A stretch of 64,000 bases of DNA, taken from assembly GCA_963715785.1 (NCBI GenBank), contig OY970276.1, forward strand, positions 3,348,001 to 3,412,000. Direction: 5' to 3'. The notes under the pieces were generated by a model. It did not search any database. It saw nothing but the letters and a program-made list of their open reading frames with translations, and had not been told where the DNA came from. Position numbers and translations under genes: made by a program. Numbering within the stretch: the first letter of the stretch is position 1; every line of letters starts with the position of its first letter. This DNA comes from LD21 sp963715785. Its GTDB lineage: Bacteria; Bacteroidota; Bacteroidia; Bacteroidales; VadinHA17. Positions 46,418 through 55,330 of the stretch are shown in pieces.

Positions 46418-47116
46418 TTATTGCATCACAAAGACCACCAGTTTATCCTTTAAATCCGGGATCGCTTTCTTCCATTCAGCAATTGTCAATGTCCTGATTG
46501 ATTCTGTCGGCAGTGTTATATCAGCTGCTATGCAGAGCAAGGTATCATTATGACAGTGCGTTAGAATGGATTCCATCATCTTCTGATTTCTATAGGGTGT
46601 TTCCATGAAGATCTGGGTAAAGCCTTCGCCGGCTTTTTTTTCGAGGTCGCGCAGCTTTGCAGCCCGTTCCTCAGGTTTTACCGGCAGATAGCCGTTGAAG
46701 GTAAAATTCTGACCGTTGAGTCCCGATGATATGAGAGCCATAATGATAGAAGAGGGGCCTGATAATGGCGTAACGATGATCTTTTTCTGATGGGCAAGAG
46801 CAACAATACGCGCTCCGGGATCTGCAATACATGGCAACCCGGCCTCGCTCAGGACGCCTAAATCAGATCCATTAAGAACAGGATCAAGATAATTTGATAT
46901 ATCCGAATCTCCTGTATGTTCATTCAGCTCAAAGAAGACTGTATCATTAATCGGAAATTCCTTGTAGATATGTCTTAAAAACCTTCTGGCACTTCTGATA
47001 TCCTCCACAACAAAGAATCTCAATTGTTTCGCCAGATTAATAACTCTTTCAGGGATCACTTTAAGAAAATCATCGCCTCCCAAAGTAACGGGTATCAGGT
47101 AAATTCTGCCTTTCAA
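46418..47116 (-). CDS. RsmI-like SAM-dependent methyltransferase
   Basis: A 232-residue tetrapyrrole-methylase-fold protein. Motifs: YLIPVTLGG, DIRSARRFLR, VLSEAGLPCIADPGARIV (the SAM-binding loop of RsmI), VTPLSGPSSIIMALISSG, and FTFNGYLPVKPEER. RsmI makes 2'-O-methylcytidine 1402 in 16S rRNA; this form is short and lacks the usual C-terminal extension, as does the Bacteroidota paralogue group, so the target is uncertain. Two bases separate its stop from the convergent FKBP stop. Confidence 0.85.
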   Translation of the reverse strand: MKGRIYLIPVTLGGDDFLKVIPERVINLAKQLRFFVVEDIRSARRFLRHIYKEFPINDTVFFELNEHTGDSDISNYLDPVLNGSDLGVLSEAGLPCIADPGARIVALAHQKKIIVTPLSGPSSIIMALISSGLNGQNFTFNGYLPVKPEERAAKLRDLEKKAGEGFTQIFMETPYRNQKMMESILTHCHNDTLLCIAADITLPTESIRTLTIAEWKKAIPDLKDKLVVFVMQ

Positions 47117-47238
47117 AATGATGGATTTATTTACTCAAATATAACAAATATCCCGGTTTGTCAGATTATTGCAAAAAGTGATAATGCTGTTGTCAATTAA
47201 TGAATTTTAATATAGGTTTGTCAGGAAATGATTTAAAC

Positions 47239-48006
47239 GTGAAAATAACATTTCTAGGCACAGGTACATCTCAGGGCGTTCCGGTAATCGCCTGTGATTG
47301 TAATGTTTGTCTTTCTCCGGATCCGCTTGACAAACGACTCAGAACATCTGCACTTCTGGAGACTGATAATATAAATATAGTTATTGACGCCGGACCCGAC
47401 TTCCGTCAACAGATGCTGCGTGAACATGTTACCAGGCTCGATGCCATTCTTCTCACGCACGAACATAAAGATCATATTGCCGGTCTTGATGATGTAAGAG
47501 CATTCAATTACAAAAGCAAGGATGCAATCGACATTTATTGTGAAGAACGGGTTCAGAAAGTAATAAAAAAAGACTATTCCTATGTTTTCTCAGAATATCA
47601 GTATCCCGGGGTTCCTAAAATGAGACTTAATCCCATACCTGACGATGATTTCTATGTCAGAAATATAAAAATTACTCCTGTAAGAGTATTCCATTACAGG
47701 CTTCCTGTATATGGATTCAGGATCGGAAATGTTGCTTATATCACAGATGCAAATTATATACCTGAAGAAAGCAAGGAGAAGTTGTATGGAGTCAAATACC
47801 TGGTGATTAATGCACTCAGAAAAGAAAAACATATTTCCCATTTTAGTCTCAGGGAAGCCATTGATATTATCAGACAAATATCACCAAAAAAGGCTTTTAT
47901 AACACATATAAGCCATCAGATGGGTTTGCACAGGGAAGTCTCAAAGGAATTGCCTCCTGAAATAGTGCTTGCTTACGACGGTTTAAGCTTTAAGAGCGAA
48001 GATTGA
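47239..48006 (+). CDS. MBL-fold metallohydrolase, PhnP-like
   Basis: A metallo-beta-lactamase-fold phosphodiesterase-like enzyme. I favour GTG 47239 because AGGAA lies ten bases upstream and the family starts (M/V)KITFLGTGTSQGVPV; an ATG at 47200 would add 13 residues. Zinc motifs: LLTHEHKDHIAGLDDVRAF, VIDAGPDF, ITDANYIPE and the late His pair in THISHQMGLH. A cysteine pair CDCNVC after the first strand is typical of PhnP-like and Bacteroidota homologues. Substrate unknown; cyclic phosphodiesters are plausible. Confidence 0.9.
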   Translation: MKITFLGTGTSQGVPVIACDCNVCLSPDPLDKRLRTSALLETDNINIVIDAGPDFRQQMLREHVTRLDAILLTHEHKDHIAGLDDVRAFNYKSKDAIDIYCEERVQKVIKKDYSYVFSEYQYPGVPKMRLNPIPDDDFYVRNIKITPVRVFHYRLPVYGFRIGNVAYITDANYIPEESKEKLYGVKYLVINALRKEKHISHFSLREAIDIIRQISPKKAFITHISHQMGLHREVSKELPPEIVLAYDGLSFKSED

Positions 48007-48015
48007 ACGAAGTAT

Positions 48016-48222
48016 CTACTTCTGTTTAAAGGTTTTATTCAGTTTCTTCTGATATCCCGACGAAAAATAGTACTTGTTTCTGCCTAACTGTGAGGCATTT
48101 ACCTGGGAACTTTTCTTTCTCTTTTCGTAATATGGATTCTTTTTGGCAGGAGCACATGAGACATAAGCCGCAATCATAATCAGAATGAAAATATAATTCA
48201 ATATTTTAAATACCTTAGACAT
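48016..48222 (-). CDS. Small basic lipoprotein, unknown function
   Basis: A 68-residue predicted lipoprotein: signal ILNYIFILIMIAAYVSC, then a short, strongly basic tail rich in Lys, Tyr and Asn (KKNPYYEKRKKSSQ). Nothing else is recognisable. The signal and lipobox make it credible as a gene. Confidence 0.65.
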   Translation of the reverse strand: MSKVFKILNYIFILIMIAAYVSCAPAKKNPYYEKRKKSSQVNASQLGRNKYYFSSGYQKKLNKTFKQK

Positions 48223-48566
48223 TGCCCTCCTGATTTTGAATCATCCCTAAATATACAATTAATTTATATAACCAAAAAATCAGGCTGATATAAGGGCTTG
48301 ATTCTGGCTTAATTCTGTAAAACATTTTTTATATGGTTTGTAAGTTTTATATTGCATACTGATATTTAACTTTTGTACGAATTAATATTGAAAATGTTAC
48401 CGATAATCGATTTTTCAAGGGCATAATTAAAATGAAATTCTATCGTTTACTAAAATTGATAAAAAAATTCCGGTGAAAGCCGCAAATTCCAAATGCGATG
48501 GCCGGCTGGTGCTGATATAAGCATCCTTCAGGTGAGTTTCAGAGTGCAAATACTTGTAAATAAAAT
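48223..48566. other. 344-bp AT-rich intergenic region
   Basis: No gene, RNA or strong hairpin seen. It must hold the promoters of both flanking genes, but no TAnnTTTG with good spacing is evident. Confidence 0.4.
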
Positions 48567-51386
48567 ATGAAAAAACATTTTTTAAATTATCCTGAAAAGT
48601 CAATATTCCTTTTGATTTTTGCTTTCCTGATTCTTACTTTCCCCGGTTATGCACAGGTTCTTTCTGACATAGGGATCAGAATGGATAAAGGCCTTCGCTC
48701 AGACAGGATTTTCCTGTCTGACAGCAGTTCCATTCTGCTGCCTGGCAGCCGGCCGGTATACAGCTTTCTTCTCAATTCGACGCGGCATAATTCCTCTGAA
48801 GAAGGGATTTTAAAATCAAATGACTTATATACCCAGACATTCGAAGGCAAGCTCAATGTTTCATTCAGAATATCAGGACGATATGATCACGGATGCAGAT
48901 GTGAGCTGACCTTTGAAAACATTGGTACAGATACACTGTCAATAAGCAATGTAGTTCCATTCGGAGTTGATACAGGGTCTGTTTATATAACTGGCAGAGG
49001 CCCGGCCGGTCTTGCAAGAGCCTGGCTATTCAGGCCTGATTATCAGCCTGTGAGAGTCATTCTTCCTGATAACGCCTGGGAAATGGGCTATTCTTCATTT
49101 CCTGTCGGGAAAGGATACTCGCTATGCTCCGTAGCACGCCGGTCGCAGATTGATGGCGGCCAGAAACAACGGTACAGCACCCTGTTGCCTGGAAAGGCAA
49201 AAGTCACATATATCTTAAACAGCGAGGTTTTTAAGGGCGTATGGCAAAACGGCCTTCGTATAATGTTCAGAGACAGATACTTATTTGATCTGGATAGCTT
49301 TGATGATTATATGTTCAAAAGAGCTGATCTTGCCTGGATAAGGAGTAGTTATCTGATTGTGCTGCAAATGGCCTGGGACAGGGAATTTTTCGACAGACTC
49401 ACAGGAAAATATACATATGCTGAAGTGCTTCAAAAGGGAATTGAACAGCTCGGTAATATCGATGTTTATGGAATCTGGCCGACATGGCCCAGGCTTGGTC
49501 TGGATGAGCGCAACCAGTGGGATCTGTACGCGGACCTTCCCGGAGGGACACAGCAACTCAGAAATTTCGCAAGAATGTCGAGAATGGCAGGCACTCGTTT
49601 CTTCATTGCTTATAATCCGTGGGATAACAGCACCCGAAAAGAAGATCAGTACAAGGGAATGGCGCAGCTTATATCTGATATTGATGCCGACGGAGTAGTT
49701 CTCGATACAAGAGGCAGTTCCAGCCGTCAGCTCCAGGCCGCTGCCGACAGCATCAAAAAAGGGGTGGTAATGTATTCGGAGGGAATGGCCGTGCCAAAAG
49801 ATATGCCGGGAATCATTTCAGGCCGGGTTCATAATGCAATTTTCCTGAGTCCTGAACTGAATCTTAATAAATTAATCAAGCCTGATTTTGCTATTTTCAG
49901 AGTGTGCGATGTGGGAGAGGATATAATTCACCGCGAGATTGCAATAGCATTTTTTAACGGATATGGTACGGAACTGAATCTGTTCAGACCAGGAGGAAGA
50001 GATGAAAATTACACAAATGACCTTAATTTCCTGGCCCATACAACCTATATACTCAGGCAGAACAACGATGCTTTTCTTGATTATAACTGGACTCCCCTCA
50101 TTGGGACATTACTCGATAAAGTCTATGTAAATCGCTGGAGTTCAGGCAAAAAAACTATTTTTACGATTCTAAATATGAGACCCGAGGGTGTCAATGGAAA
50201 ACTGTTCGAGGCAGATACTTCCGGTGGAACTCATTACATCTCATTATGGAATCACGAAAATCTGATTCCAGTTGCCGAAAACGGGAAATCATATATTTCA
50301 ACAACTGCTGCCGGATGGCAAGCTTCCTTTTCCGGTACAAGACGTGAGGGCTCTGTTGACTGTGTTGCCGGATTGCCCGATCTTATCAGATCAAGGCTGA
50401 TCGGTGACTCAATAAAAATTCATGCGTCCGGAGCTGGTACTATTTTAATATGGAAAGGAGAGCCATCGTATAAAACATTATTCAAGGAATTCAGGGTACT
50501 TAAGGATACGACTCTCAGGGCAAAGGATATTTTTGGATTTTATGAAGGAAAGATAGTGTTACAGCTTGTTGAAGGCAGAATATTAAAAGACGAGAATGTT
50601 CTGGATCTGAAAGGGGGCAAGCCCTGGATAATAAGTAAAGTGATACGGACAAAAAACTCTTCAACCATCCCATCTGATATGGTGCTGGTCCCCGGGACAG
50701 CTTTTTCATACAATGTATCTGCCAATGAGGACTTTATCCCTTATCCCGATGTGAGTAATAAAATTACACAGATTGATAGTTTCCTGATTGATAAATACCC
50801 GGTAACAAATGAGCAATATTTCCAGTTTATTCTGAGCTCAGGTTACAGACCTGTTGATACTACAAGATATTTGCGCCATTGGGAATCAGGAACATTTAAG
50901 CAGGGTCAGGCAAAATACCCTGTGATCTACGTTAGTTACGAAGATATGCAGGCTTACGCAAAGTGGTCACAAAAGCGGCTGCCTACGCAGGAGGAATGGC
51001 AACTTGCCGCACAGGGTACGGATAAGCGCAAGTGGCCATGGGGCGATGAATTTCATGGTACATATTGCAATAACTCTTTCGGCAGGATGACGCCTGTTGA
51101 TGCCTTTTCAAAAGGCGAGAGCCCATATGGAGCTATTGACTTGGTTGGTAATGTATGGCAAATGACAAATGATATGTATTTTAATGGATCTGATTATTTT
51201 ACTATTATACGCGGCGGAAGCTATTACAAGCCTGACTCCAGCTCGTGGTATTTGCAGGGAGGCCCGCAATCACTCGATAAGACCCAGATGTTGCTTATGG
51301 TCTCTCAGGGCTTTGACAGAAGTCAGACTGTCGGCTTCAGATGCGTCAGGGATATCAATAGTAAGATTTTGAAAGGAAAGAAATAG
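48567..51386 (+). CDS. Secreted glycosidase-like protein fused to an FGE-sulfatase domain
   Basis: A 939-residue exported protein; signal peptide IFLLIFAFLILTFPGYAQ. Residues about 30-270 look like a beta-sandwich. About 275-560 resemble a TIM-barrel glycoside hydrolase (GIWPTWPRLGLDERNQWDL, RMAGTRFFIAYNPWD, DADGVVLDTRGSS), with Asp residues at strand ends as candidate catalytic groups. About 690-930 is a formylglycine-generating-enzyme/SUMF1 fold: MVLVPGTAF, IDKYPVTNEQYFQFI, VSYEDMQAYAKWSQKRLPTQ, WPWGDEF, DLVGNVWQM, RGGSYY, GFRCVRD. A paired active-site Cys set as in true FGE is not obvious, so the domain may only bind ligand. Glycan degradation is likely; the substrate is unknown. Confidence 0.8.
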   Translation: MKKHFLNYPEKSIFLLIFAFLILTFPGYAQVLSDIGIRMDKGLRSDRIFLSDSSSILLPGSRPVYSFLLNSTRHNSSEEGILKSNDLYTQTFEGKLNVSFRISGRYDHGCRCELTFENIGTDTLSISNVVPFGVDTGSVYITGRGPAGLARAWLFRPDYQPVRVILPDNAWEMGYSSFPVGKGYSLCSVARRSQIDGGQKQRYSTLLPGKAKVTYILNSEVFKGVWQNGLRIMFRDRYLFDLDSFDDYMFKRADLAWIRSSYLIVLQMAWDREFFDRLTGKYTYAEVLQKGIEQLGNIDVYGIWPTWPRLGLDERNQWDLYADLPGGTQQLRNFARMSRMAGTRFFIAYNPWDNSTRKEDQYKGMAQLISDIDADGVVLDTRGSSSRQLQAAADSIKKGVVMYSEGMAVPKDMPGIISGRVHNAIFLSPELNLNKLIKPDFAIFRVCDVGEDIIHREIAIAFFNGYGTELNLFRPGGRDENYTNDLNFLAHTTYILRQNNDAFLDYNWTPLIGTLLDKVYVNRWSSGKKTIFTILNMRPEGVNGKLFEADTSGGTHYISLWNHENLIPVAENGKSYISTTAAGWQASFSGTRREGSVDCVAGLPDLIRSRLIGDSIKIHASGAGTILIWKGEPSYKTLFKEFRVLKDTTLRAKDIFGFYEGKIVLQLVEGRILKDENVLDLKGGKPWIISKVIRTKNSSTIPSDMVLVPGTAFSYNVSANEDFIPYPDVSNKITQIDSFLIDKYPVTNEQYFQFILSSGYRPVDTTRYLRHWESGTFKQGQAKYPVIYVSYEDMQAYAKWSQKRLPTQEEWQLAAQGTDKRKWPWGDEFHGTYCNNSFGRMTPVDAFSKGESPYGAIDLVGNVWQMTNDMYFNGSDYFTIIRGGSYYKPDSSSWYLQGGPQSLDKTQMLLMVSQGFDRSQTVGFRCVRDINSKILKGKK

Positions 51387-51433
51387 ATGCCAGCTGAATC
51401 ACTGGCAATCATCATAAAATTAGTGGAACCGGG

Positions 51434-52600
51434 TTAGTATCCGATTCTACCGGCCCCATCGCCGATCTCGGGCTGATAAAAATCAGCAACCAGCCCAGTC
51501 CTTTTCTGATATAAAGACGATAATGAAGCCATAAAGCTTGCTGAATCGGCTTTTTTTACAATGCTTATTGTGCATCCGCCGAATCCGGCTCCGGTCATCC
51601 TTGTCCCAATAACTCCCGGGAGTTTTCTGCCTTCATAGACAAGAGCATCGAGTTCCGGACCCGTAACTTCATAATCATCTTTCAGAGAATCGTGAGATTG
51701 ATTCATAAGCACACCAAACCTGTCGATATCGTTGGATTTTAGTACACTGACCGCTTCAATTACTCTGCCATTCTCACTGATAACATGTTTTGCCCTTTTC
51801 CTGATGACAGGATCCTTAATGTATTTTGAAAGTATGTCGATTTCGCTGATATTGAGTTCGCTTAAATTTCTGATCGGTCTGTAAGCCTGGAGCAACTCAA
51901 CAGCCTTTTCACACTCACCGCGCCTCTCATTGTACTTTGAGTCGGTAAGCCCTCTTCTTTTGTTGGTATTTGTTATGATAAGAGTGCTGTCATGGAGTAT
52001 AACCGGGACATTCTCATAAAACAATGTATCGCAGTTCAGGAAAATTGCATTATCTTTTTTCCCAAAACCTACTGCAAACTGATCCATTATACCGCAATTC
52101 ATCCCAACAAATTCATTTTCCGCCTTCTGACTCATCTTTACAAGTTCAAGCGTATCATAGCCGGCATGGAAGAAATCGTTTATTGCAACTGCAGTGACCA
52201 TTTCTATTGAAGCTGAAGAGGAGAGGCCTGCCCCGTTTGGAACATCTCCATAATAAAGAAGTTCCAGCCCGGTCAGATTTATTCCTCCTTTGATGAACTC
52301 ATTGATTACCCCAAGCGGGTAGTTTATCCATTTTTTGCCGGTATTTATAAAGAGTCCCCTGATTTCCGCTTCCGAATCGTCGTTGAAATTAATTGTACTG
52401 AATTTTATGCTGTTTGTTCTTGTTTTTCTGATCAGAAGATATGTCCCGTAGTTTAAAGCACAGGGGAATACAAATCCTCCATTATAATCAGTGTGCTCAC
52501 CGATAAGGTTTACTCTGCCGGGTGAGAAAAAAAGAACAGGCTTATCGTTCCTGTTCCCATATTTTTCAAAATATTTTTCAACAAAATTTGTTTTCTCCAT
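51434..52600 (-). CDS. galK: Galactokinase
   Basis: A 388-residue GHMP kinase phosphorylating galactose at C1. Galactokinase signature GRVNLIGEHTDYNGGFVFP (about 29-47), ATP loop PNGAGLSSSASIE, GIMDQFAVGFGKK, and the C-terminal GTRMTGAGFGGCTISIV are all intact. Three bases separate its start codon (52600) from the dnaA stop on the same strand. Convergent with the glycosidase-like gene, which hints at a shared role in galactoside use. No galT is nearby. Confidence 0.96.
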   Translation of the reverse strand: MEKTNFVEKYFEKYGNRNDKPVLFFSPGRVNLIGEHTDYNGGFVFPCALNYGTYLLIRKTRTNSIKFSTINFNDDSEAEIRGLFINTGKKWINYPLGVINEFIKGGINLTGLELLYYGDVPNGAGLSSSASIEMVTAVAINDFFHAGYDTLELVKMSQKAENEFVGMNCGIMDQFAVGFGKKDNAIFLNCDTLFYENVPVILHDSTLIITNTNKRRGLTDSKYNERRGECEKAVELLQAYRPIRNLSELNISEIDILSKYIKDPVIRKRAKHVISENGRVIEAVSVLKSNDIDRFGVLMNQSHDSLKDDYEVTGPELDALVYEGRKLPGVIGTRMTGAGFGGCTISIVKKADSASFMASLSSLYQKRTGLVADFYQPEIGDGAGRIGY

Positions 52601-52602
52601 CC

Positions 52603-54033
52603 TTAAACCTTTAATTTTTTCTCTATCTCATTGATCTGGTTTCTGAAATGTTTATCAGTATCAATAAGATTATTAACAGTTTTACAGGCGTGAAGAACTG
52701 TCGCATGATCTTTTCCTCCGATATGTGATCCAATGCTTGCCAGGGATGATTTTGTAAGGCTTTTAGAGAAATACATTGAAACCTGTCTGGCCTGCACGAT
52801 CTCTCGCTTCCGGGTCTTCCCCTGGATCAGTTCAATTGGTATTTTATAGTAATCGCAAACAATTTTCTGAATGTACTCGATTGTAATTTCCCGCTTCGAG
52901 GTGCTGATAAGCTTTTCAACCATCAGTCGTGCCAGATCGAGTGTAATTTCTTTCCTGTTAAGCGTCGACTGGGCATAAAGAGATATAAGGACAGCCTCAA
53001 GCTCCCTGATATTATTTGAAATATTAATAGCCAGGAATTCAAAGATCTCATCCGGCAATTCAATGCCGTCATTATAGGCTTTCTTTTTAAGAATAGCGAG
53101 CCGTGTCTCATAGTCGGGCCTCTGCAGATCAGCCTGCAGTCCCCATTTGAACCTGGAAAGAAGTCTTTGTTCCATTCCCTGCAGTTCAACAGGTGGCCTG
53201 TCGCAGGTGAGGATAAGCTGCTTCCCCGATTGGTGGAGGTGATTGAAGATATGAAAAAATGTATCCTGTGTTTTCTCCTTGCCGGCAAATTCATGGACAT
53301 CATCCAGGATAAGCACATCAATCATCTGGTAGAAATGAAGAAAATCGTTCTTATTGTTATTTCTGACTGACTCAACAAACTGGGTCTGGAATTTATTCGC
53401 GTTCACATACAGAACAGTTTTATCGGGATGTTTTTCCTTGACGAGAATTCCAATTGCCTGCGCCAGGTGAGTTTTGCCGAGCCCCGAGTCGCCATATATC
53501 ATCAGAGGATTGAAAGCAGTACCTCCCGGGTTATTTCCTACGGCAATGCCCGCTGAACGTGCCAGTCTGTTGCATTCTCCCTCGACATAATTACTGAAAT
53601 TATAATCAGGATTAAGTTTAGGGTCGAAATGTACTTTTTTTATTCCGGGAATAACAAATGGATTTTTTATTGAAGGCTGAGTGACATCGAAGGGGACCTG
53701 TACTGGTTTATTATTAAGATCTGATTTATTTCTTGAAGGATATCGTACTGTATATGGTTTACCGTCGGAATAATTTGAATTCTCCATCACAACATTATAT
53801 TCAAGCTTTGCATCAGTTCCGATTTCCCGTCTGAGAGTTTTCCTCAGAATGTCAATATATTGTTCTTCGAGATATTCATAAAAGAAAGGGCTTGGCACCT
53901 GTATAGTAAGAACATTATTCTCAAGCTTGAGAGGAATTATTGGTTCAAACCAGGTCTTATAACTGATGGATGGAATTATGTCACGAATAATCTGAAGACA
54001 GTTATTCCATACGTCATTGTGTGACTTATTCAT
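52603..54033 (-). CDS. dnaA: Chromosomal replication initiator DnaA
   Basis: An AAA+ initiator of replication. I place the start at ATG 54033 (MNKSHNDVWNNCLQIIRD), matching domain I; an in-frame start at 54072 adds 13 residues. Domain I about 1-85 (SYKTWFEPIIPLKLEN), linker, domain III with Walker A GDSGLGKTHLAQAIG, Walker B VLILDDVHEFAGKEKTQ, RLLSRFKWGLQADL, and domain IV DNA-binding signature SHIGGKDHATVLHACK. 476 residues. galK follows directly. Confidence 0.98.
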   Translation of the reverse strand: MNKSHNDVWNNCLQIIRDIIPSISYKTWFEPIIPLKLENNVLTIQVPSPFFYEYLEEQYIDILRKTLRREIGTDAKLEYNVVMENSNYSDGKPYTVRYPSRNKSDLNNKPVQVPFDVTQPSIKNPFVIPGIKKVHFDPKLNPDYNFSNYVEGECNRLARSAGIAVGNNPGGTAFNPLMIYGDSGLGKTHLAQAIGILVKEKHPDKTVLYVNANKFQTQFVESVRNNNKNDFLHFYQMIDVLILDDVHEFAGKEKTQDTFFHIFNHLHQSGKQLILTCDRPPVELQGMEQRLLSRFKWGLQADLQRPDYETRLAILKKKAYNDGIELPDEIFEFLAINISNNIRELEAVLISLYAQSTLNRKEITLDLARLMVEKLISTSKREITIEYIQKIVCDYYKIPIELIQGKTRKREIVQARQVSMYFSKSLTKSSLASIGSHIGGKDHATVLHACKTVNNLIDTDKHFRNQINEIEKKLKV

Positions 54034-54373
54034 GAATATAGGTTTTTTAAATAATTTCAAGGTTAGAATCAAGCCGATTCACGTAGCAATATTTGTAAAA
54101 AAAAAACTAATAAAAAAAATTTTTTTTGCTTGACTTTCTCATAAAAAGTATATGTTTTTAACCATCAGCAACTTAGGAATGAAATTTTTTTTACAGAATG
54201 CAACATTGTGATTGTCAGATAGATATTAATATTCTTGAAAGTTTGACTATGTAGGACAACTCATTATGAATTCTTACTCAAAATTCAACATAACATGTAT
54301 AAAATGAGGACTATTTTGCGCTTGATCTTGTTTAGGTTTTTAAGATCAAGATTATCTGAATTTTAGAAAAGGA
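54034..54373. other. Intergenic region upstream of dnaA, downstream of the MlaD-family gene
   Basis: 340 bp, very AT-rich, including an A-tract/T-tract block (about 54102-54128). I find no TTATNCACA-type DnaA box cluster, so I do not call an origin. A perfect inverted repeat lies at 54321-54350. Confidence 0.5.
54321..54350. repeat. Perfect 9-bp inverted repeat CTTGATCTT/AAGATCAAG
   Basis: Arms 54321-54329 and 54342-54350 with a 12-base loop, 24 bases past the stop of the MlaD-family gene. The downstream sequence on the minus strand is not T-rich, so it is a weak terminator or an operator-like dyad. Confidence 0.5.
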
Positions 54374-55327
54374 TTATTTAGAGGGAGCACTTTTTTTGCC
54401 AAAGACTGAAAAATGAACATATCGTTTTGGATTAGCTTTCATATCCTTTAAAAGCAGATTTAAGCTCTCCAGACTGCTGCTTAAATTTGTATAAAGAGTG
54501 TCATTTGTAAGAAACTGACCAGCGCTTCCTTTTCCCTTATTCAGATTATCCATCAGGGATGCAGCTTTTACAAGGCTTGCTTTCAGATTTGTAACGGAAC
54601 CCGAAAGATCAGAAGCTGCCAGTGTATCTGAAATTTTTTCCAGATTACTGAATGTTTTGTCCATTTTTCCGGAATTATCAGAAAGCATCCTGGTGAAGGT
54701 ATTGATATGATCAATGGTTGCTGCCAGCTCTTTCTCCTTTGATCCCAGTGTTCTGTCAAGACTCCCGGTGGTTTTATTAAGGTGAGTGAAAGTTTCTGCA
54801 AGCTGTTTTCTGAACTCGGGATTCATTACTTCATCAACTGAACTGATTACAGAATCGAGAACCACAACGAGATTGGAGATTTTTTCCTTAACCGGGAGAA
54901 TTTCAGTATCGATCTTATCCATAAGCGATTCTGCCAGTCGGCCCGGTATGGTATCACCCTGGGAATATGTTCCCGGACCGTTTCCATAGACGAACTGGAC
55001 TTTCATTCCGCCAAGCAGAGAGACCGGGACAATTTCGGCAATGGTTCCTTTTGGAATTTTGAAGTTCTTATTCACAGAAAATTCCACCAGGAGCCTGCCA
55101 CTCTTTGGATCAATAAAATCAAGCGCTCTCACAACTCCCACTTTATAGCCGTTTACCTCTACAGGACTGGATTCGGCAAGGCCGCCGACTTTGTCGTACA
55201 CTGTATAATAAATAGCGGTGCTTTTTAAAAAATCTTTTCCTTTAAGAAAATTATAAAGCCAAATAAAAATTATAATAGTCAGGAGTGCAGTTGCTCCGAC
55301 TTTAACTTCATTCGAGATCTTTTTCAT
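54374..55327 (-). CDS. MlaD/MCE-family lipid-transport protein
   Basis: A 317-residue protein anchored by one N-terminal membrane segment (about 11-29, GATALLTIIIFIWLYNFLKG) with an MCE domain at about 37-115 (VYDKVGGLAESSPVEVNGYK, PKGTIAEIVPVSLLGGMKV). The C-terminal 180 residues are helical with regularly spaced Leu/Ile (coiled-coil-like), as in MlaD/PqiB-like hexamers that form a lipid conduit between membranes. Its start codon lies four bases after the stop of the amidase, so the two are cotranscribed. mlaE/mlaF are not in the window. Confidence 0.92.
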   Translation of the reverse strand: MKKISNEVKVGATALLTIIIFIWLYNFLKGKDFLKSTAIYYTVYDKVGGLAESSPVEVNGYKVGVVRALDFIDPKSGRLLVEFSVNKNFKIPKGTIAEIVPVSLLGGMKVQFVYGNGPGTYSQGDTIPGRLAESLMDKIDTEILPVKEKISNLVVVLDSVISSVDEVMNPEFRKQLAETFTHLNKTTGSLDRTLGSKEKELAATIDHINTFTRMLSDNSGKMDKTFSNLEKISDTLAASDLSGSVTNLKASLVKAASLMDNLNKGKGSAGQFLTNDTLYTNLSSSLESLNLLLKDMKANPKRYVHFSVFGKKSAPSK

Positions 55328-55330
55328 TTA

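Noticed and set aside
54034..54373. Replication origin next to dnaA
   Set aside because: AT-rich, but no cluster of DnaA-box sequences was found, and dnaA is often far from oriC in Bacteroidota.
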